Shown here one piece after another: positions 9,589 to 18,498 of a stretch of DNA of 32,551 nucleotides; positions within the stretch are counted from its first letter, which is position 1, and every line of letters starts with the position of its first letter. Location: contig JANXTY010000072.1 of NCBI GenBank assembly GCA_025352145.1, positions 1 to 32,551 of the forward strand. The letters are read 5' to 3'. The translations under genes and the position numbers were made by a program. The notes beneath the pieces are model-generated. The model searched no databases. It was not told the origin of the DNA and saw only the letters and a list, made by a program, of their open reading frames with translations. Source of the DNA: Oxalobacteraceae bacterium (GTDB taxonomy: Bacteria > Pseudomonadota > Gammaproteobacteria > Burkholderiales > Burkholderiaceae_D).

Positions 9589-10257
9589 ATGACAGATCTC
9601 GATAAAAATGATTCAAAGCTGGATGCGTTATTCCAAAAAAATCGTGCCTGGGCCGCTTCAATGGTAGCAACTGACGCAGATTTTTTTAAGAAACTGACCT
9701 CGCAACAATCTCCAAATTATCTATGGATTGGATGTTCAGACAGTCGTGTTCCAGCGAATGAAATTGTCGATCTTTTACCAGGTGAATTATTCGTACATCG
9801 TAATGTGGCAAACGTCGTTGTCCATACCGATTTGAATTGTCTATCGGTTCTCCAGTTTGCGATCGATGTACTGGGTGTCAAGCATGTCATCGTCTGTGGA
9901 CACTATGGTTGTTCCGGTGTGCATGCGGCGTTGACGCGTAAACGGGTAGGCCTCGCCGATAACTGGTTGCGGCATGTGCAGGACGTTCACTCCAAACATG
10001 AAAAATATTTGGGCGATGCTTTACCCAGCCGTGTCAGGCAAGATCGCTTATGCGAATTGAATGTGATCGAGCAGGTGGTGAATGTGTGTCAGACCACAAT
10101 TTTGCATGATGCCTGGGAGCGGGGGCAGCAGGTCACTGTGCATGGCTGGGTATACGGTTTGGCCGACGGCTTGCTGCGTGACTTAAATATGACTATCAGC
10201 GCACCGGAGGAATTGGCACCGACACTGGCAAATGCGACTGCGCTTTATCCTGTCTGA
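9589..10257 (+). CDS. can: Beta-class carbonic anhydrase
   Basis: Carbonic anhydrase interconverts carbon dioxide and bicarbonate, supplying bicarbonate for carboxylations. The 222-residue protein has the zinc ligands of the beta class: Cys49 and Asp51 in GCSDSRVPA, then His105 and Cys108 in CGHYGCSG. All are shifted by seven from E. coli Can (Cys42, Asp44, His98, Cys101). The ATG at 9589 is preferred over the in-frame TTG at 9574 on family length. It follows dnaJ and the MaoC-like remnant and converges on the acyltransferase gene ending at 10289. Confidence 0.95.
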   Translation: MTDLDKNDSKLDALFQKNRAWAASMVATDADFFKKLTSQQSPNYLWIGCSDSRVPANEIVDLLPGELFVHRNVANVVVHTDLNCLSVLQFAIDVLGVKHVIVCGHYGCSGVHAALTRKRVGLADNWLRHVQDVHSKHEKYLGDALPSRVRQDRLCELNVIEQVVNVCQTTILHDAWERGQQVTVHGWVYGLADGLLRDLNMTISAPEELAPTLANATALYPV

Positions 10258-10288
10258 GGGGTACATGTTGTATTGCGGGGTCTCGTTC

Positions 10289-11188
10289 TTATTCTAGTGT
10301 CTGTATGGAGTTTTGTGTTGCTGTGCCATAGAGGCTAGGAGCGCCAGGCGGGCGGGTTTTGAATCGCTTATGAGTCCAGAAATATTCTTCCGGGTGTTCC
10401 AGTATGCGGGCTTCGATGAATGCATTCATCTGTCTTGTTGCTGCAACGATGTCATCACCGGGGTAGTCGTTCCATTGAGGATAAAACTGCACTTTCCAAC
10501 CTTGATAATTGGGTAGGTAGGTGGCGACCACTGGAATCACTTTTGCGCCCGTCGTTGCGGCAATGCGCGGCAATGCTGTTAGTGTGGCTGTAGGGATGCC
10601 GAAGAACGGAATGAATTCGGCATCTTTGATACCAAAGTCCATGTCTCCTGCTAAAACAAATGGTAAGCCGTCACGCATTGCGCGCAGGATCGGCTTAATG
10701 CCTTCACTACGTGAAAAAATCTTGATTGGGCGAAAACGAGTGCGGCCTTTGCGCATCGCTTTGTCAAATACGGGGTTAGATTGACGGGAATAAATCACAC
10801 ATAAGGACGTTTCTTGCATCAGGGCGACACCAACCACATCCAGGCAAACAAAATGAGGACATAAAATAATAGTGGGGCCAGCTTGAATTGCCTGGAGAGG
10901 CAGATGAGGCTCGACCACAATTAATTTTTTCAGTCGTGTTTCGGAAGCCCACCACAAAATACCGCGCTCCCAGACACTGCGTGAATAAGCGCGAAAATGT
11001 TTTTTCGCCAGCGCCACGCGCTCGGCTTCGTTTAAATCGGGCATACACAAGCGCAGATTTGTTAGCGCGATATGTCGCCGTTTCTTGATCGCATAAAATA
11101 GAAGTGATCCAATGCCTTCGCCGATGCGGCCCAAAACAGGTAATGGTAGCCAGTGCATCAGCCACATTAAGACCAATAGTGCCCTCAT
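10289..11188 (-). CDS. Lipid A biosynthesis lauroyl/myristoyl-type acyltransferase (second of pair)
   Basis: This belongs to the LpxL/LpxM/HtrB inner-membrane acyltransferase family, which adds secondary acyl chains to lipid A precursors. The 299-residue protein has a hydrophobic N-terminal anchor (about residues 3-20) and the catalytic H-x4-D motif at His112-Asp117 (PHFVCLDVVG). The KKRRHIALTNLRLCMPDL segment and a late FWTHKRFKTRPPG segment are typical. Its start overlaps the stop of the upstream homologue by four bases (ATGA), so the pair is translationally coupled. Which of the two transfers which chain cannot be told from sequence. Confidence 0.9.
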   Translation of the reverse strand: MRALLVLMWLMHWLPLPVLGRIGEGIGSLLFYAIKKRRHIALTNLRLCMPDLNEAERVALAKKHFRAYSRSVWERGILWWASETRLKKLIVVEPHLPLQAIQAGPTIILCPHFVCLDVVGVALMQETSLCVIYSRQSNPVFDKAMRKGRTRFRPIKIFSRSEGIKPILRAMRDGLPFVLAGDMDFGIKDAEFIPFFGIPTATLTALPRIAATTGAKVIPVVATYLPNYQGWKVQFYPQWNDYPGDDIVAATRQMNAFIEARILEHPEEYFWTHKRFKTRPPGAPSLYGTATQNSIQTLE

Positions 11189-12063
11189 GTCTTATCCTGC
11201 AGTGGGTTATTGGGTGGGGTTTTTACGACAGGGTTTGTCGCTACGTCGTGGGGTGTTTTATACCGATTGTAGCTCCAGAAATATTGCGAAGGGCAACGTG
11301 AAATCAGTTTTTCCATTTCCGCATTGATGGCGAGTGTCCTTTGATCCAGGCTACCACGGAGATCTTCTTCGAACGGTACGAAGCGCACAACATAACCTTG
11401 CCCGTTCCCTAGTCGCTCAGCGTAAGAAAGAATAATGGTGGCATCTGTCATTTGTTGTAGTTTGGCAGGCAGTGTCATGGTGTAAGCTGCTTTGCCAAAA
11501 AAATCAGCCCACACGCCTTCCCCATTTTGTGGCACCTGATCTGGCAGCAATCCAATCGGCTGGGATTTTTTCAGTGCCTTGGCAAGTATGCGTACGCCAG
11601 CTAAATTGGCTGGCGCAAGCAATAAATTTTTCCGCGCCCGCGCACCTTCGATCAGGGGTTTCAATCCCGCTTTACGGGGTGGGCGGTACATTACTGTCAA
11701 TGGTGTGTGCAATGCAATTGACTGGGCAATGATTTCAAAGCAGCCGAGATGCGGCGTGAGAAAAATGACCCCGCGTCCAGTGTCAAGGGCTGCTTGAGCC
11801 ACCTCCCAATTTTCTACGCTGGCGCAGGCGCTAACACGCTCAGGCGGCGCGCACCAGATAAATGCCAGTTCCAAGATACTTTTGCCTGATTCTCGAATAG
11901 CTTGGGGCAGATCGGGTAAAAAACCGGCAAGAGTGATATTCGTGCGCAGTCTTCGCCGGTATGAAGGTGATCCCCAATAAACGATCCACCCAAGCGCAGC
12001 TCCCATCCTATGAAGGGCAGGCAACGGTAGTACGGACAGTAATCGAAAGAGGATGACGAGCAT
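11185..12063 (-). CDS. Lipid A biosynthesis acyltransferase (first of pair)
   Basis: A second LpxL/LpxM/HtrB family protein, 292 residues, encoded upstream of the previous one on the minus strand. It has a hydrophobic N-terminus (about 1-30) and the catalytic motif in the H-x4-E form, His105-Glu110 (TPHLGCFEII). The family GLLPDQVPQNGEGVWADFFG segment is in the middle and the C-terminal FWSYNRYKTP is conserved. It is divergent from metK across about 320 bases. The ribosome binding site is weak. Substrate is probably a Kdo2-lipid A precursor; chain length is unknown. Confidence 0.9.
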   Translation of the reverse strand: MLVILFRLLSVLPLPALHRMGAALGWIVYWGSPSYRRRLRTNITLAGFLPDLPQAIRESGKSILELAFIWCAPPERVSACASVENWEVAQAALDTGRGVIFLTPHLGCFEIIAQSIALHTPLTVMYRPPRKAGLKPLIEGARARKNLLLAPANLAGVRILAKALKKSQPIGLLPDQVPQNGEGVWADFFGKAAYTMTLPAKLQQMTDATIILSYAERLGNGQGYVVRFVPFEEDLRGSLDQRTLAINAEMEKLISRCPSQYFWSYNRYKTPHDVATNPVVKTPPNNPLQDKT

Positions 12064-12230
12064 AAATAATATGGGGGAATTTCAAAAATATTTCTGACTA
12101 GTGTATATCGTTACCTATGGGGTCCAAGATCTGATGATCAACATGGTAAGTGAGACCCATGCCCGGGAATTTGTTCTTGTTAATGTATTTTTACTGTAAC
12201 CGGGAATATTTCCGAGATTCACCTAGGTTA

Positions 12231-12260
12231 TTGTCAAATTTTTTTCAAGAGGCGTAAAAT
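12231..12260 (+). promoter_or_regulatory. Probable sigma-70 promoter of metK
   Basis: TTGTCA (12231-12236) and TAAAAT (12255-12260) are separated by 18 bases. Transcription would start near 12267, giving a leader of about 118 bases. Confidence 0.5.
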
Positions 12261-12276
12261 ATCACAAATGTTGTAC

Positions 12277-12376
12277 CCGCCGAGTTAATACAGACAACTT
12301 GCGAGGCGGTTAATAAATTTCGCTAAAGCGTCGCAGGTTCATTGGGTTCCGGCGACTGGTCACTTCTCGCTAAAGG
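12277..12376 (+). promoter_or_regulatory. Structured leader of metK (candidate cis-regulatory RNA)
   Basis: The leader can fold into three hairpins. CCGCC-g-AGTT (12277-12286) pairs with AACT and GGCGG (12296-12309). CGCT-AA-AGCG lies at 12321-12330, and GTCGC (12330-12334) pairs with GCGAC (12352-12356). The octamer CGCTAAAG occurs at 12321-12328 and again at 12368-12375, where it overlaps the ribosome binding site AAAGG. It matches no SAM or SAH riboswitch consensus that I recognise. Confidence 0.3.
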
Positions 12377-12384
12377 CAACTTAA

Positions 12385-13548
12385 ATGACACATGAATACC
12401 TCTTTACTTCCGAATCTGTTTCCGAAGGCCATCCCGATAAAGTCGCAGATCAAATTTCCGATGCGATTCTCGATGCCATTTTGACTGAAGATCCAACAGC
12501 GCGTGTAGCTGCTGAAACTTTGTGTAATACGGGACTCGTCGTATTGGCGGGTGAAATTACCACTCACGCAAATGTTGACTACATTCAGGTCGCGCGCGAG
12601 ACCATTAAACGCATTGGCTACGACAATACCGATTTCGGCATCGATTATCGGGGCTGTGCAGTGATGGTTTGCTATGACAAACAATCGCCGGATATTGCAC
12701 AAGGGGTGGATGAAGGAAAAGGGCTCGATCTCAATCAAGGTGCGGGGGATCAGGGGCTGATGTTTGGTTATGCTTGTGATGAAACTGAAGAGTTGATGCC
12801 TGCTGCGATTCACTATGCGCACCGCTTGGTTGAGCGTCAGTCGCAGTTACGTAAAGATGGTCGCTTGCCCTGGTTACGACCTGATGCAAAGTCGCAAGTG
12901 ACCTTACGTTATGTCGATGGACGTCCAGTCGGCATTGATACGGTGGTGTTGTCGACCCAGCATGCCCCTGAGATGCAGCATAAGGCGATCGAAGAAGCGG
13001 TCATCGAAGAAATTATTAAAAAAGTGTTGCCGCACGAGTGGTTGAAAGAAACCCGCTATCTGGTTAATCCCACCGGCCGTTTTGTCATCGGTGGTCCTCA
13101 AGGCGATTGCGGTTTGACAGGTCGAAAAATTATTGTTGATACCTATGGCGGTGCGTGCCCGCATGGAGGAGGTGCATTTTCCGGTAAAGACCCTAGCAAG
13201 GTAGATCGTTCTGCCGCCTACGCTGCGCGTTATGTGGCCAAGAACATTGTTGCGGCTGGTCTTGCAAGGCAATGCCAGATTCAGGTTAGTTATGCCATTG
13301 GTGTGGCCAAGCCGATTAATATTACGGTGTATACGGAAGGGACAGGCATCATCTCTGATGAGAGAATTGCTCAATTGGTGCATGAGCATTTTGATTTGCG
13401 CCCGAAAGGTATCGTGCAAATGCTCGATCTGCTGCGTCCGATTTATCAAAAAACCGCAGCCTATGGTCATTTTGGCCGGGAAGAGCCAGAGTTCACTTGG
13501 GAACGTACTGATAAGGCCGCAGCGCTACGAGCTGATGCGGGTGTGTAG
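12385..13548 (+). CDS. metK: S-adenosylmethionine synthase
   Basis: MetK makes S-adenosylmethionine from methionine and ATP, the methyl donor of the cell. The 387-residue protein has the signature regions of the family: [17 protein letters not shown] near residues 15-31, the hexapeptide GAGDQG in the ATP-binding region near 118, and the glycine-rich [19 protein letters not shown] loop near 260. AAAGG at 12372-12376 is a good ribosome binding site. It stands alone, divergent from the acyltransferases, with a long leader. Confidence 0.97.
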   Translation: MTHEYLFTSESVSEGHPDKVADQISDAILDAILTEDPTARVAAETLCNTGLVVLAGEITTHANVDYIQVARETIKRIGYDNTDFGIDYRGCAVMVCYDKQSPDIAQGVDEGKGLDLNQGAGDQGLMFGYACDETEELMPAAIHYAHRLVERQSQLRKDGRLPWLRPDAKSQVTLRYVDGRPVGIDTVVLSTQHAPEMQHKAIEEAVIEEIIKKVLPHEWLKETRYLVNPTGRFVIGGPQGDCGLTGRKIIVDTYGGACPHGGGAFSGKDPSKVDRSAAYAARYVAKNIVAAGLARQCQIQVSYAIGVAKPINITVYTEGTGIISDERIAQLVHEHFDLRPKGIVQMLDLLRPIYQKTAAYGHFGREEPEFTWERTDKAAALRADAGV

Positions 13549-13637
13549 TTCTTTCAGTTAGGAAAATTATCAAACTTCAGCAAATAGTTTTAGCCCACTT
13601 GCGTTGCCAATGGGGATTTTTTGTTGTACGCGGCTGT

Positions 13638-14537
13638 ATGCAGATAGGAGGCTATATTGTTCTATCTTTGATGTTCGTCGGCACAGGGGTGGCTTTTTCT
13701 GCACCTGTGCCGATTCGCCCGGTTGATTGGTGCCCGCGTTTGGTTAAATCGCTGCCAGGCGTGACGACGAGCACTTGCCAACATAGCAGCTTGGTTCCGA
13801 CTGGCGTGCTGTCCCATAATGGTTTTCCGATTCTGGTGCGAGATGTCGCCCCTGTCGCAGCCAAAGCTGTCGGAAAAAAAATAGTACCCGTGCGCGTGTT
13901 GTTATTGGGTGGAATCCATGGAGATGAACTGACTGCTTCTGCCATTGTTTTTCAATGGATGCAGCGCATGCAAGGGCCTCTGGCCCAGAGCATTCAGTGG
14001 AAAATCGTGCCTGTCGTTAATCCCGATGGGTTGATGGCTGACAAGCCTAAACGGGTCAATGCCAAGGGTGTTGATTTAAATCGTAATTTCCCGACGCCAG
14101 GATGGCAGCAAGAAGCCCCAAGTTATTGGGCTAAAGCGACCCATAGCGATCCCCGGCGTTTTCCGGGTGTTGCCCCACTGTCAGAGCCAGAAAGTCGTTG
14201 GATCAGCGATGCGATAGAAAAATTTCATCCAGATGTGGTCGTCTCGGTGCATGCACCTTTCGGCGTCCTGGATTTTGATGGCCCTGCGTCTCCACCCCGC
14301 CGTTTCGGTCGTCTGTTATATAACCGTGTTGGCGTATATCCGGGATCGTTAGGTAATTACAGTGGTTTGCACAAGCACGTGCCCGTCATTACGATAGAGC
14401 TGCCCAATGCCAAAACCATGCCGCCTGATGTAGAGGTGCAACGCATTTGGCAAGACATGCTGAGCTGGATAAAGCGTAACGTGTCGACACGGGCGAATGC
14501 ACCTGCACCTGTTGCGATGCAAGGAAAAACGTTGTGA
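13638..14537 (+). CDS. Exported M14 family zinc peptidase, MpaA-like
   Basis: This is a metallocarboxypeptidase-fold protein of 299 residues from the chosen start. Zinc ligands are visible as His94 and Glu97 in GGIHGDE and His205 in SVHAPFG. A substrate-binding region lies in KGVDLNRNFP with Arg149, and the catalytic Glu254 is in ITIELPNA. The family includes murein tripeptide amidase MpaA, which cuts cell-wall peptides. Here a signal peptide is apparent (hydrophobic residues 5-19 ending in FSA near 20-22), so it probably acts in the periplasm, whereas E. coli MpaA is cytoplasmic. Three Cys are present (32, 47 and none near the active site), and the first two could form a disulfide. The start at 13638 is chosen for the signal peptide; the ribosome binding site is weak. 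Confidence 0.8.
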   Translation: MQIGGYIVLSLMFVGTGVAFSAPVPIRPVDWCPRLVKSLPGVTTSTCQHSSLVPTGVLSHNGFPILVRDVAPVAAKAVGKKIVPVRVLLLGGIHGDELTASAIVFQWMQRMQGPLAQSIQWKIVPVVNPDGLMADKPKRVNAKGVDLNRNFPTPGWQQEAPSYWAKATHSDPRRFPGVAPLSEPESRWISDAIEKFHPDVVVSVHAPFGVLDFDGPASPPRRFGRLLYNRVGVYPGSLGNYSGLHKHVPVITIELPNAKTMPPDVEVQRIWQDMLSWIKRNVSTRANAPAPVAMQGKTL

Positions 14538-14569
14538 GTGCGAGATCAGTGTCCAGCATGCAAATATTT

Positions 14570-15676
14570 TTAAGGGGATGTGGCAGACGCGCAGATAATG
14601 CCACCGCCCAAACATACATCGCCGTCGTAAATGACCGCCGATTGCCCCGGTGTAACTGCCCATTGCGGGTTTGAAAATTCCAGTGAAAAACGATCCGCGT
14701 TAGCAGTGCTCAATATACAAGCCATATCCGCTTGGCGATAACGTGTTTTTGCAGATAGTTGCATCGCTTCCGGCGCACTTCCGGTGACCCAGCTGATCTG
14801 GTCAGCGTAAAGGGAGGAAGATAGCAGCCAAGGGTGTTCGTGGCCTTGCACTACATAGAGTGTATTGTTGCCGATATCTTTTTTTGCGACATACCAGGCG
14901 TCGCTTGTGCCATCGTCATTTTTATACGATCGCATGCCGCCGATGCCGATGCCTTTACGCTGGCCTAGCGTATAAAAACTGAGGCCTACATGTTGGCCGA
15001 CGATTTCCCCTTCTGGCGTTTTCATCGGCCCCGGATGATAGGACAGATAGCGGTTGAGAAATTCCCGGAAAGGTCGTTCTCCGATAAAGCAAATCCCGGT
15101 CGAATCTTTTTTCTTGGCATTGGGCAGCTTGAGTTTTTCTGCGATGACACGTACTTCGGTCTTATGTATTTCACCCAGAGGAAACAGGGTGTTCGACAAT
15201 TGTGCCTGATTCAGACGATGCAAAAAATAGCTTTGATCCTTGCTGGCATCGACCGCTTTTAATAGCTCAAACTGTCCTGCATTGTTCCTCACCCGTGCGT
15301 AATGGCCGGTGGCGATCAGATCGGCGCCTAACTTCATCGCATGATCGAGAAACGATTTGAATTTGATTTCGGCATTGCACAGTACATCTGGATTGGGTGT
15401 GCGACCGGCCTGATATTCACGCAAAAATTCGGCAAACACGCGATCTTTATATTCCGCCGCGAAATTAACAGCTTCGATATCGACATCGATAACATCGGCT
15501 ACGCTGGCAGCATCGATCCAGTCTTGGCGGGTAGAGCAATATTCAGAATCGTCATCGTCCTCCCAATTTTTCATGAACAGGCCAATTACTTCGTAGCCCT
15601 GCTCCTTCAGAAGCCAGGCAGCTACCGAGGAATCGACGCCACCAGACATACCGATGACCACTTTTTTCTTAGACAT
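14570..15676 (-). CDS. mnmA: tRNA-specific 2-thiouridylase MnmA
   Basis: MnmA makes 2-thiouridine at the wobble position of tRNAs for Lys, Glu and Gln. The PP-loop motif [10 protein letters not shown] is at residues 11-20. The catalytic cysteines are Cys100 (NPDVLCNAE) and Cys196 ([10 protein letters not shown]), equivalent to E. coli Cys102 and Cys199. The start at 15676 gives 368 residues, the E. coli length, so 48 extra in-frame codons upstream are rejected. Its start overlaps the end of the Nudix gene by eight bases, which indicates coupling. It converges on the M14 peptidase gene. Confidence 0.97.
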   Translation of the reverse strand: MSKKKVVIGMSGGVDSSVAAWLLKEQGYEVIGLFMKNWEDDDDSEYCSTRQDWIDAASVADVIDVDIEAVNFAAEYKDRVFAEFLREYQAGRTPNPDVLCNAEIKFKSFLDHAMKLGADLIATGHYARVRNNAGQFELLKAVDASKDQSYFLHRLNQAQLSNTLFPLGEIHKTEVRVIAEKLKLPNAKKKDSTGICFIGERPFREFLNRYLSYHPGPMKTPEGEIVGQHVGLSFYTLGQRKGIGIGGMRSYKNDDGTSDAWYVAKKDIGNNTLYVVQGHEHPWLLSSSLYADQISWVTGSAPEAMQLSAKTRYRQADMACILSTANADRFSLEFSNPQWAVTPGQSAVIYDGDVCLGGGIICASATSP

Positions 15677-16169
15677 GGGTGGTTTCCAGCGTTGGTGTCG
15701 CAAGGGCAGAAGGGTCCGTATAAAACAGCGACAGCGGCGCGCGTTTTCCCAGGATGTAGTCATCGATACATCGCATGACAAGGGGACTACGGTGCGTAGC
15801 ATGGCATGCGGATAGCTCATCGCGTGACATCCAAACGGTACGCAAGATGCCCTGATCTAAGGGCAGGTTATGGTACTGTCCCAAGTCGCCTGTAAATGCG
15901 AAGCGCAGATAAGTAACGTCAACGCCCGTATGGGCCGATAGATAACGCGACATATACATGCCCACCAGTGCGGTTGGAGTAAAGTCGTGCGCTGTTTCTT
16001 CCAAGGTTTCACGTACCACCGCATGCGTCATCGATTCGAGCGGCTCGAGATGTCCCGCCGGTTGATTGAAGCGAATACCATCGCCAGTTTCTTCTTCCAC
16101 TAGCAAAAATAGGCCATTACGTTCGATAATCGCTGCGACGGTGACGGATGGTTTCCAGGTGTCGGTCAT
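15669..16169 (-). CDS. nudJ: Nudix hydrolase, NudJ-like phosphatase
   Basis: NudJ-type Nudix enzymes hydrolyse nucleoside di- and triphosphates and thiamine pyrophosphate precursors. The Nudix box runs from GHLEPLE to RETLEETA (about residues 40-62). The Gly that normally follows the EE pair is replaced by Ala. The 166-residue length fits the family. The start at 16169 has AAGGAA just upstream; a longer frame to 16235 lacks this. The nudJ-mnmA order is the same as in E. coli, which supports the name. It is divergent from pntAA. Confidence 0.85.
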   Translation of the reverse strand: MTDTWKPSVTVAAIIERNGLFLLVEEETGDGIRFNQPAGHLEPLESMTHAVVRETLEETAHDFTPTALVGMYMSRYLSAHTGVDVTYLRFAFTGDLGQYHNLPLDQGILRTVWMSRDELSACHATHRSPLVMRCIDDYILGKRAPLSLFYTDPSALATPTLETTHV

Positions 16170-16339
16170 AAATTTCCTTGAGAGTGGCGGTATTTTACAG
16201 TGCTGGTTTGAGGTTCGCAGAGTTAGAGAAAACACCGGCTAACTGGAAAACATGGACAAATTCACCGGCTGTTCACATTTACGATTTTGACGATTTGCGT
16301 GTAAGATTCTGGCAAGAATTTCAACTAGTGGAGAAGTCA

Positions 16340-17455
16340 ATGAAAATCGGCATTCCTCTTGAGTCGCATCCGGGTGAAACCCGTGTCGCCGCGACTCCGG
16401 AAACGGTCAAAAAACTGTTGGTCGGCAAGCATAAAGTGGTCATACAGTCTGGCGCCGGTGTTGCGGCCAGCATCCCGGATGACGCTTATCAAGCAGCAGG
16501 TGCAGACATCGGTTCTGCCACAGATGTATTTGCTTGTGACATGGTACTGAAAGTGCGCGCACCCAGTGCCGAAGAACGCAGCATGATGAAACCGGGATCG
16601 GTGTTGATCGGCATGCTTAATCCATTCGACGCTGACAACACTGCCGCCATGGCGGCCCACGGCTTGACCGCATTTGCATTGGAAGCCGCACCGCGCATCA
16701 CCCGTGCGCAATCGATGGATGTGTTGTCGTCTCAAGCCAACATCGCCGGTTATAAAGCGGTCATGGTGGCCGCTAATACGTATGGACGATTTATGCCGAT
16801 GTTGATGACGGCTGCCGGCACTGTCAAAGCGGCCCGCGTGTTGATCATGGGTGTCGGCGTGGCCGGCTTGCAGGCGATTGCAACCGCCAAGCGCCTGGGC
16901 GCAGTCATCGAGGCCTCAGATGTGCGCCCACCCGTGAAGGAGCAGGTCGAATCACTCGGGGCAAAATTTATCGATGTGCCCTTTTTGACCGATGAAGAAA
17001 AAGAAATCGCAAAAGGAGTTGGTGGCTATGCGCGTCCGATGCCCGCAGACTGGATGCGTCGTCAAAGCGAGTTGGTACATGAGCGTGCAAAACAAGCCGA
17101 CATCATCATTACTACTGCGCTGATTCCCGGCCGCAAAGCGCCCTTATTGATTTCAGAGGAAACAGTTAAAGCCATGAAACCGGGATCGGTGATCGTTGAC
17201 CTCGCTGTCGAGCAAGGGGGAAATTGTCCCTTGTCCGAGCTGGGAAAGACCGTCACCAAATACGGCGTCCACATCATCGGCGAACCCAATCTAGCGACTT
17301 TGGTGGCGGCCGATGCATCTGCTTTGTATGCGCGCAATGTTCTCGATTTTTTGAAGCTGATTGTGGATAAGGATGCTACGTTAGCGATTAATCGAGAGGA
17401 TGAAATTGTTGCTGCGACGTTGTTGTGTACCGCTGGAGAGGTGGTTAGAAAATAA
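16340..17455 (+). CDS. pntAA: NAD(P) transhydrogenase subunit alpha part 1 (domain I)
   Basis: This is the soluble NAD-binding subunit of the proton-translocating transhydrogenase, which uses the proton gradient to make NADPH from NADH. The 371 residues start with KIGIPLESHPGETRVAATP, typical of the alanine dehydrogenase/PntA N-terminus. A dinucleotide-binding segment GVGVAGLQAIATAKRLGA lies near 174, followed by EASDVRP. It lacks membrane helices because the alpha chain is split, with the membrane part in pntAB. A GGAG-like site just before 16340 supports this start over one 162 bases upstream. It is separated from pntAB by panD and flanking DNA. Confidence 0.95.
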   Translation: MKIGIPLESHPGETRVAATPETVKKLLVGKHKVVIQSGAGVAASIPDDAYQAAGADIGSATDVFACDMVLKVRAPSAEERSMMKPGSVLIGMLNPFDADNTAAMAAHGLTAFALEAAPRITRAQSMDVLSSQANIAGYKAVMVAANTYGRFMPMLMTAAGTVKAARVLIMGVGVAGLQAIATAKRLGAVIEASDVRPPVKEQVESLGAKFIDVPFLTDEEKEIAKGVGGYARPMPADWMRRQSELVHERAKQADIIITTALIPGRKAPLLISEETVKAMKPGSVIVDLAVEQGGNCPLSELGKTVTKYGVHIIGEPNLATLVAADASALYARNVLDFLKLIVDKDATLAINREDEIVAATLLCTAGEVVRK

Positions 17456-17686
17456 ACCTGGAATATGCCGTTTGATGGAGTTCCATTGAGTTGGATTGAG
17501 TCCGATTGATTTAGCAGATTAGGCTATCGGCATAGTGTTTTGTAGAGTGCACCCGACGGCGCACCAGAATTAGAACAGCCGTGGCAGGACGGGTGTGCGG
17601 GGCCCACCTTACTTACCTTTACCTCGGATTGCGATGCGCAGTAAATTAATAGAAGTACCCATGACCAGGAATTAAAGAGAGAAATC
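17456..17686. other. Gap between pntAA and panD with a possible dispersed repeat
   Basis: The 231 bases contain no convincing gene. A segment around 17533-17620 is rich in GTGCACCCG and CGGGTGTGC-type inverted sequence and resembles short dispersed intergenic repeats of proteobacteria. A second part (17480-17510) repeats GATTGA-like units. A ribosome binding site AAAGAGAG directly precedes panD. Confidence 0.4.
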
Positions 17687-18046
17687 ATGCAACGTATTAT
17701 GCTTCGCGCCAAGCTTCATCGTGTCTCGGTCACCGAGTGTGTTCTCAATTATGAAGGCTCATGCGGCATCGATCAAGACCTGCTGGAAGCGGTCGATATT
17801 CGCGTCAATGAAAAAATTGATCTTTACAATATTAACAATGGCGAGCGTTTTTCAACGTATGCCATTCCGGGAAAACGCGGTAGCGGCGAAATTTCTCTTA
17901 ACGGTGCCGCAGCACGTTTGGCACAGTTGGGCGACTTGCTCATCATTTGCACCTATGGACCAATGAGCGATGACGAGATTGTGAACTATGTCCCGAAAAT
18001 CGGTTTCGTCGATGCCAATAACAAGCTCACCGGACTAAAAAAGTAA
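17687..18046 (+). CDS. panD: Aspartate 1-decarboxylase (pyruvoyl enzyme)
   Basis: PanD decarboxylates aspartate to beta-alanine for pantothenate and CoA synthesis. The 119-residue proenzyme carries the self-cleavage site Gly24-Ser25 within YEGSCGID; Ser25 becomes the pyruvoyl group. The neighbouring KLHRVSVT segment (Lys9) and the NGAAA segment with its conserved Asn are present. The start is well supported by AAAGAGAG upstream. Its position is odd: it sits between pntAA and pntAB on the same strand rather than with panB and panC. It may have its own promoter in the 231-base gap. Confidence 0.95.
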   Translation: MQRIMLRAKLHRVSVTECVLNYEGSCGIDQDLLEAVDIRVNEKIDLYNINNGERFSTYAIPGKRGSGEISLNGAAARLAQLGDLLIICTYGPMSDDEIVNYVPKIGFVDANNKLTGLKK

Positions 18047-18070
18047 TCCTGTTTTTTCAGCTGGGATCAT

Positions 18071-18092
18071 GCCTCAGATCACGCCTCAGATC
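18071..18092 (+). repeat. Short tandem repeat GCCTCAGATC
   Basis: Two copies of GCCTCAGATC (18071-18080 and 18083-18092) are separated by two bases in the panD-pntAB gap. Function is unknown and it may be a slippage product. Confidence 0.6.
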
Positions 18093-18153
18093 GGGCATTG
18101 TCCATTTCGAACCAGCACTGCCCTTATTGAATTGAACCGTCAAGGAGAGTTTC

Positions 18154-18498
18154 ATGGAAGTTGTTAGCCACACCATCACCAACCTTACCATTTTTGTGCT
18201 GGCTATTTACGTCGGCTATCACGTTGTCTGGACGGTGACGCCGGCCTTGCATACACCGTTGATGGCTGTGACCAATGCGATCTCCGCGATCATTATTGTC
18301 GGTGCGATGCTGGCGGCCGGTTTGACGGAAGGCCCCGTCGGTCAGGTGATGGGGACGCTGGCAGTAGCCCTAGCCGCAGTCAATGTGTTTGGGGGATTTT
18401 TGGTGACGCAGCGCATGCTCGAAATGTTCAAGAAAAAAGAACCGAAGGTTTTGCCTAAAACGTTACCTCCTGCGGCAGATGAAAGAGCGCCATCATGA
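18154..18498 (+). CDS. pntAB: NAD(P) transhydrogenase subunit alpha part 2
   Basis: This small subunit forms the membrane part of the alpha chain. The 114 residues contain three hydrophobic helices (about 7-27, 37-57 and 62-88) and a charged, Pro-rich tail. It inserts in the inner membrane and helps to build the proton channel with PntB. An excellent ribosome binding site AAGGAGAG precedes the ATG. Its TGA overlaps the pntB start by four bases (ATGA), so the two are coupled. Confidence 0.93.
   Translation: MEVVSHTITNLTIFVLAIYVGYHVVWTVTPALHTPLMAVTNAISAIIIVGAMLAAGLTEGPVGQVMGTLAVALAAVNVFGGFLVTQRMLEMFKKKEPKVLPKTLPPAADERAPS

Larger units (their letters stand above)
12064..12384. other. Divergent acyltransferase/metK intergenic region
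   Basis: This 321-base gap separates the acyltransferase operon (left, minus) from metK (right, plus). The right half holds a probable metK promoter and a hairpin-rich leader, described separately. The left half (12064-12230) is AT-rich and should contain the acyltransferase promoter. I see no coding sequence or repeat of known type in it. Confidence 0.5.

Noticed and set aside
12267-12384. Known SAM or SAH riboswitch ahead of metK
   Set aside because: The leader has hairpins but no consensus of a recognised SAM or SAH class; it is listed only as a candidate structured leader.
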